Assembly (NCBI GenBank): GCA_020793555.1
Contig: DQIO01000243.1
Span: forward strand, 1 to 9,307
Direction of reading: 5' to 3'
DNA: 9,307 nt
Source: Methanosarcinaceae archaeon
GTDB lineage: Archaea > Halobacteriota > Methanosarcinia > Methanosarcinales > Methanosarcinaceae
Of this stretch, positions 6,643-9,307 are shown piece after piece. Every line of letters starts with the position of its first letter. Within the stretch, counting starts at the first letter, position 1. The position numbers and the translations under genes were made by a program. The notes beneath the pieces are model-generated. The model was not told the DNA's origin, made no database searches, and worked only from the letters and a program-made list of their open reading frames with translations.

Positions 6643-7263
6643 ATGACATCATCAGATTATAAAAAGACGATCGAACGGGCTGCGATGGCGTTAGGACTAT
6701 CGCTTATGTTTGGCATTGTCATACTGGGTGAGGATTTCAGGGATTCTGTAGGTCGTGCTGTTGGGATATTTATGGATCCCCTTAGTGTTCTTGTTGGTGT
6801 CGAGAATTTTCATATTATGTTATTTATTATGGCAGCGCTCACTGCTTTGTATGCATCCCTGATCCAGAAATATACTATTGATTGGGAATTGATGCGACGT
6901 ACTCAGGAGACGATGAAGGCTTTCCAAAAGGAGTTTAGAGAGGCACAACTGTCCAAGAATACTGCTCTTTTGAAAAAATTGGAAGAACAGCGTTCTAAGA
7001 TGATGGGTGACCAAATGGAGATGTCAAAACAGCAGTTCAAACCAATGGCATACATAAGTATCATATCACTGCCATTGTTTATGTGGGCATATTCTTATAT
7101 TGCCGGTCATAGCGGTGCATCACTTGTTTTTCCGTTTTGGGGTGAGCATCTGCTTGTAGATCCGGTGTTGGGTCCGATACAATACTGGATATTTTGGTAT
7201 TTCATTACGTCTCTTGCTGTAAGCCAGTTGATAAGAAAAGCACTGGATATTGGTGGCATATAA
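6643..7263 (+). CDS. DUF106/EMC3-TMCO1 family membrane protein (archaeal YidC/Oxa1-like insertase)
   Basis: Member of the archaeal DUF106 family, part of the YidC/Oxa1/Get1/EMC3 superfamily that helps insert proteins into the membrane. An archaeal member has been shown to have a YidC-like fold and bind ribosomes. The 206-residue product has a possible N-terminal helix at 12-29, a membrane helix at about 56-75, a long charged, Glu/Lys/Gln-rich cytosolic segment at 80-133 likely to form a coiled coil, and helices at about 136-154 and 178-197. This layout of one helix, a coiled coil and two closing helices is the family pattern. The ATG at 6643 is selected from GGTGA at 6633-6637; TTG at 6631 or starts further upstream would overlap adk or lack a site. 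Its stop codon abuts the cmk ATG. Proximity to secY fits a role in membrane-protein biogenesis. Confidence 0.9.
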   Translation: MTSSDYKKTIERAAMALGLSLMFGIVILGEDFRDSVGRAVGIFMDPLSVLVGVENFHIMLFIMAALTALYASLIQKYTIDWELMRRTQETMKAFQKEFREAQLSKNTALLKKLEEQRSKMMGDQMEMSKQQFKPMAYISIISLPLFMWAYSYIAGHSGASLVFPFWGEHLLVDPVLGPIQYWIFWYFITSLAVSQLIRKALDIGGI

Positions 7264-7794
7264 ATGTTATTGTCAATGAGCGGACTTCCAGGTAGTGGTA
7301 CGACTACAGTATCAAAATTGCTTGCAAAGCATTTTGGTGTTGATCTGGTCAATGCCGGTGATGTGTTCAGGGGATTTGCAAAAGAACATGGTATGACTCT
7401 TATTGAGTTTGGGAAACTGGCAGAATCTGATGCTTCTATTGATGTTAAGATCGATGAGCGTCAGAAAGAGATTGCAAATACCCGGAATGATATTATTCTT
7501 GAGGGACGGCTTGCCGGACATATGGCGGAAAACGCACTTAAGGTTTGGATAAAGTCTCCGATCAATGTGCGTGTTAAGAGAATTTCAGGAAGGGAAGATG
7601 CTTCCTTTGATGTGATGCTTGATGAGACTATTAAGCGTGAAGCTTCTGAGGCAGTTAGATATAAGGAGATATATGATATTGACATTGATGATCTATCAAT
7701 ATATGACTTGGTGATTGATTCCGGTAAATGGGACCAGTTTCAGATCGTGAAGATCCTTATTGCTGCGATTGAAACTCGTGGTGGGTTTTCTTGA
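7264..7794 (+). CDS. cmk: Cytidylate kinase, archaeal type
   Basis: Phosphorylates CMP (and dCMP) with ATP to the diphosphate in pyrimidine nucleotide metabolism. The 176-residue product is the short archaeal form. It has an N-terminal P-loop GLPGSGTT (7-14), a GDVFRGFAKEHGM segment (32-44) for the nucleotide-monophosphate site, EGRLAG (80-85), and a lid-like RISGRE stretch (106-111) with further Arg residues. The start is the ATG directly after the upstream TAA, with no gap, and a GGTGG site at 7252-7256 lies inside the upstream gene, so translation is probably coupled. In several other archaea rpl34e lies at this junction; here it is absent. Confidence 0.96.
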   Translation: MLLSMSGLPGSGTTTVSKLLAKHFGVDLVNAGDVFRGFAKEHGMTLIEFGKLAESDASIDVKIDERQKEIANTRNDIILEGRLAGHMAENALKVWIKSPINVRVKRISGREDASFDVMLDETIKREASEAVRYKEIYDIDIDDLSIYDLVIDSGKWDQFQIVKILIAAIETRGGFS

Positions 7795-7815
7795 GATTTA
7801 AGCAGGTTCATTATT

Positions 7816-8853
7816 ATGAATGACAGCAATGATTCGAATTTGGATACAAAACTTAAATTCAGGTTACCCTCTGAGATGGAGTGGGAACTTGTGCACAGAT
7901 CAAGTGCTACGACCAATCCGGATTATGGGTGTGTCCCCCGTGATCGTCCTATGCGCGTGTATATAGAGATGGGTGTTGTGAATCTTGACAAGACGCGTGG
8001 TCCTACGAGTCATGAAGTTGCAGCATGGGTCAAAAGGATTGTTGAGGTAGATAAGGCAGGTCATTCAGGTTCTCTTGATCCCAAGGTTACAGGACTTTTG
8101 CCGATTATGCTTGGGAAGGCAACGAAGGCGATTTCAGCGCTTCGATTGTCCGGTAAGGAATATGTTTGTTTTATGCAATTGCACGAAAAAGTCCCTGAGG
8201 GGGACATTCTTCGTGTTTGTGAGGAGTTTACAGGTCCTATTTACCAAATGCCGCCTGTGAAATCTGCGGTGAGGCGTGCTACAAGGATTCGCACGATCTA
8301 CTATAATGAGGTGCTGGAGATCAATGATAATGGCTCGGTTTTGATGCGGGTTGGCTGTGAGGCAGGTACGTACATGCGCAAATTATGCCATGATATTGGT
8401 CTGGTGCTTGGTTGCGGTGCTCACATGCAGGAGTTGAGGCGAACAAAAACAGGGCCGTTTACGGAAGAGACGGCTGTGTCACTGCATGATCTGATGGATG
8501 CGTATGTTTTTTGGAAGGAAGATGGCAACGAATCCGAACTGAGGAGGATTATCCTGCCTATGGAGGAAGGGTTGAAACATATTCCAAAGATCATTATTCG
8601 CGATAGCGCTGTTGATGCGATATGCAGTGGTGCATTGCTTGCAGTTCCGGGAATCGTGAGTTTTAGTGCAGGAATAAAAAAAGGTGATTTTGCCTGTATT
8701 TTCTCGCAAAAAGGAGAGGCTGTGGCACTTTGCAAGGCAGCAATTGATATTGATGAGACGCTTGATGTCAGTACCGGAATTGCTGCTGTAACCGAAAGGG
8801 TAATAATGGATGCAGGCACTTATCCGCGAGGCTGGAAAACTGTAAAAACATAA
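7816..8853 (+). CDS. cbf5: tRNA/rRNA pseudouridine synthase Cbf5 (archaeal dyskerin)
   Basis: Catalytic subunit of archaeal H/ACA RNPs, which convert guide-selected uridines in rRNA to pseudouridine; it can also modify tRNA position 55. The 345-residue product has an archaeal N-terminal extension with PRDRPMRVYIEMGVVNLDK (41-59), the TruB-family catalytic domain with GHSGSLDPKVTGLLP (82-96) in which Asp88 is the predicted nucleophile, the conserved YVCFMQLH strand (116-123), MPPVKSAV (145-152) and ELRRTKTGPF (206-215), and a C-terminal PUA domain (about 256-335) for RNA binding. The ATG at 7816 has a weak AGGT at 7804-7807. It follows cmk after 21 bp, with no rpl14e between them. The stop is 7 nt before a tRNA-Ser gene. 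Confidence 0.97.
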   Translation: MNDSNDSNLDTKLKFRLPSEMEWELVHRSSATTNPDYGCVPRDRPMRVYIEMGVVNLDKTRGPTSHEVAAWVKRIVEVDKAGHSGSLDPKVTGLLPIMLGKATKAISALRLSGKEYVCFMQLHEKVPEGDILRVCEEFTGPIYQMPPVKSAVRRATRIRTIYYNEVLEINDNGSVLMRVGCEAGTYMRKLCHDIGLVLGCGAHMQELRRTKTGPFTEETAVSLHDLMDAYVFWKEDGNESELRRIILPMEEGLKHIPKIIIRDSAVDAICSGALLAVPGIVSFSAGIKKGDFACIFSQKGEAVALCKAAIDIDETLDVSTGIAAVTERVIMDAGTYPRGWKTVKT

Positions 8854-8860
8854 TCATTGT

Positions 8861-8943
8861 GCCGAGATAGTCTAGCGGTAGGGCGCAAGCCTGGAAAGCT
8901 TGTGGGGCTTAGCCCCTCGGGAGTTCGAATCCCCCTCTCGGCG
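8861..8943 (+). tRNA. tRNA-Ser(GGA)
   Basis: The gene folds as a class II tRNA. The acceptor stem is 8861-8867 with 8936-8942 (7 perfect pairs) and the discriminator is G8943, as expected for serine; CCA is not encoded. The D-arm has a 3-bp stem (8870-8872 with 8882-8884) and GG at 8877-8878. The anticodon stem is CAAGC/GCTTG (8886-8890, 8898-8902), with loop CTGGAAA giving anticodon GGA (8893-8895), which reads UCC and UCU. The long variable arm, GGGGC-TTA-GCCCC (8904-8916), is typical of tRNA-Ser. The T-loop is TTCGAAT (8924-8930). The T-stem has an A-C mismatch (8922 with 8932). There is no intron. It starts 7 nt after cbf5, so co-transcription is likely. Confidence 0.95.
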
Positions 8944-9009
8944 CTTCATTTTAAATAGTCAAATACTTAGATAGTTTGTTTCAACAGGCACTGCACCATT
9001 TTCCAGTTA

Positions 9010-9015
9010 TTTTTT
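9010..9015 (+). terminator. Possible oligo-T terminator after tRNA-Ser
   Basis: Six consecutive T residues within a T-rich context lie 67 nt after the tRNA 3' end. This is the first clear oligo-T tract downstream of cbf5 and the tRNA. No hairpin is associated. The call is weak, since such runs are common in AT-rich gaps. Confidence 0.3.
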
Positions 9016-9028
9016 ATACACCGACTTT

Positions 9029-9114
9029 AACTTGACTTTGTCACATTACTCTTATTCGCATAAATATCATCGGTTGTTTTCGCTATCTAAATATACATAT
9101 TTAAACTTGACTTT
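9029..9114. repeat. 11-nt direct repeat pair in the tRNA downstream gap
   Basis: AACTTGACTTT occurs at 9029-9039 and again at 9104-9114, with starts 75 nt apart, both preceded by T-rich TTTAA or TTTAAA. Each copy keeps the same orientation. It could be a binding-site pair or a chance match in AT-rich DNA. Confidence 0.35.
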
Positions 9115-9163
9115 CAAAGATGGTATTTGTTTAGCTGTTTTCGTAGCTCACTTTCCGAATCAT

Positions 9164-9186
9164 TGGTTTTATAATTTAGAAAACCA
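9164..9186. repeat. Inverted repeat (7-bp stem, 9-nt loop)
   Basis: TGGTTTT at 9164-9170 and AAAACCA at 9180-9186 are perfect complements around a 9-nt AT-rich loop. It may form a weak hairpin on either strand. A terminator for a convergent gene outside the window is possible but unproven. Confidence 0.3.
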
Positions 9187-9307
9187 CGATCATCTGACAT
9201 TATTCAATGTTTAGGAAAAAGATTTGTTCTCAAAATATACCTCTGGAAAGTAAGTGATAAAATGTCGATGCACATTTCAAAAATTCAAACCCCGCACAGC
9301 AATTAAC

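Larger units (their letters stand above)
8944..9307. other. 364-bp AT-rich stretch without a convincing gene
   Basis: After the tRNA no reading frame has a recognisable product or a good ribosome-binding site. It contains a six-T run at 9010-9015 that could end the tRNA transcript. It also holds an 11-nt direct repeat AACTTGACTTT (9029-9039 and 9104-9114), an inverted repeat TGGTTTT/AAAACCA (9164-9170 and 9180-9186), and TATA-like sequence near 9097-9105. A 60-codon frame at 9032-9214 is AT-driven and unlike any family known to me. The stretch may hold the promoter or end of a gene beyond the window. Confidence 0.6.

Noticed and set aside
8421..8819. 132-codon minus-strand frame opposite cbf5
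   Set aside because: Lies wholly inside the conserved catalytic and PUA coding region of cbf5, and its low-complexity Ser/Ile composition is typical of antisense frames.
8967..9090. 8-bp inverted repeat TTAGATAG / CTATCTAA
   Set aside because: About one such match is expected by chance in a 364-bp AT-rich stretch, and the 108-nt spacing suggests no structure.
9032..9214. 60-codon plus-strand frame after the tRNA
   Set aside because: No good ribosome-binding site, odd composition rich in Tyr, His, Phe and Leu, and no recognisable motif; likely random in AT-rich DNA.
9262..9306. 14-codon frame MSMHISKIQTPHSN
   Set aside because: Weak ribosome-binding site and no supporting context; such short frames are expected by chance.
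9229..9307. Minus-strand frame open at the right edge that could be the end of a gene
   Set aside because: Only about 25 codons, Cys/Phe-rich and unrecognisable; too short to support a partial gene.
8919..9307. tRNA 3' end as an integration site with a duplicated att segment
   Set aside because: No second copy of the tRNA 3' segment and no integrase or mobile gene occur in the window.

Overview
This is a euryarchaeal chromosome segment, most likely from a methanogen of the Methanosarcinaceae (a Methanolobus-, Methanococcoides- or Methanohalophilus-like organism). The evidence is the archaeal/eukaryotic-type ribosomal proteins (L32e, L19e) in the usual archaeal order, an L32e carrying an N-terminal helix-hairpin-helix extension, a bacterial-type zinc-LID adenylate kinase instead of archaeal AdkA, absence of the L34e and L14e genes, strong GGAGG/AGGTGAT ribosome-binding sites and a moderate GC content with AT-rich gaps. 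The genus is inferred from general resemblance and was not searched.

Region 1 (1-4218) is the distal part of the archaeal spc-type ribosomal protein operon: the last codons of a probable rps14, then rps8, rpl6, rpl32e, rpl19e, rpl18, rps5, rpl30 and rpl15. All are on the + strand and nearly contiguous. Several junctions have the stop codon of one gene inside the Shine-Dalgarno sequence of the next, which suggests translational coupling. The only larger internal gap (57 bp, between rpl19e and rpl18) holds a TATA-like element and a 16-codon mini-ORF. Region 2 (4219-4453) is a 235-bp AT-rich gap with an oligo-T terminator, TATA-like elements and a long imperfect inverted repeat before secY.

Region 3 (4454-8853) carries secY, adk, a YidC/Oxa1/EMC3-like membrane protein (DUF106), cmk and cbf5. 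The functions are protein translocation and insertion, nucleotide homeostasis and RNA pseudouridylation, in the order normally linked to ribosomal genes in Archaea. Region 4 is a tRNA-Ser(GGA) gene starting 7 nt after the cbf5 stop, followed by 364 bp in which no convincing gene was found.

The window is mainly conserved housekeeping DNA. There is no sign of a mobile element, CRISPR array or defence system. The observations most worth checking are an A-C mismatch in the T-stem of the tRNA, the inverted repeat around a TATA-like sequence before secY, the rpl19e-rpl18 gap, and the start codons of several ribosomal protein genes where the ribosome-binding site itself contains an in-frame GTG.
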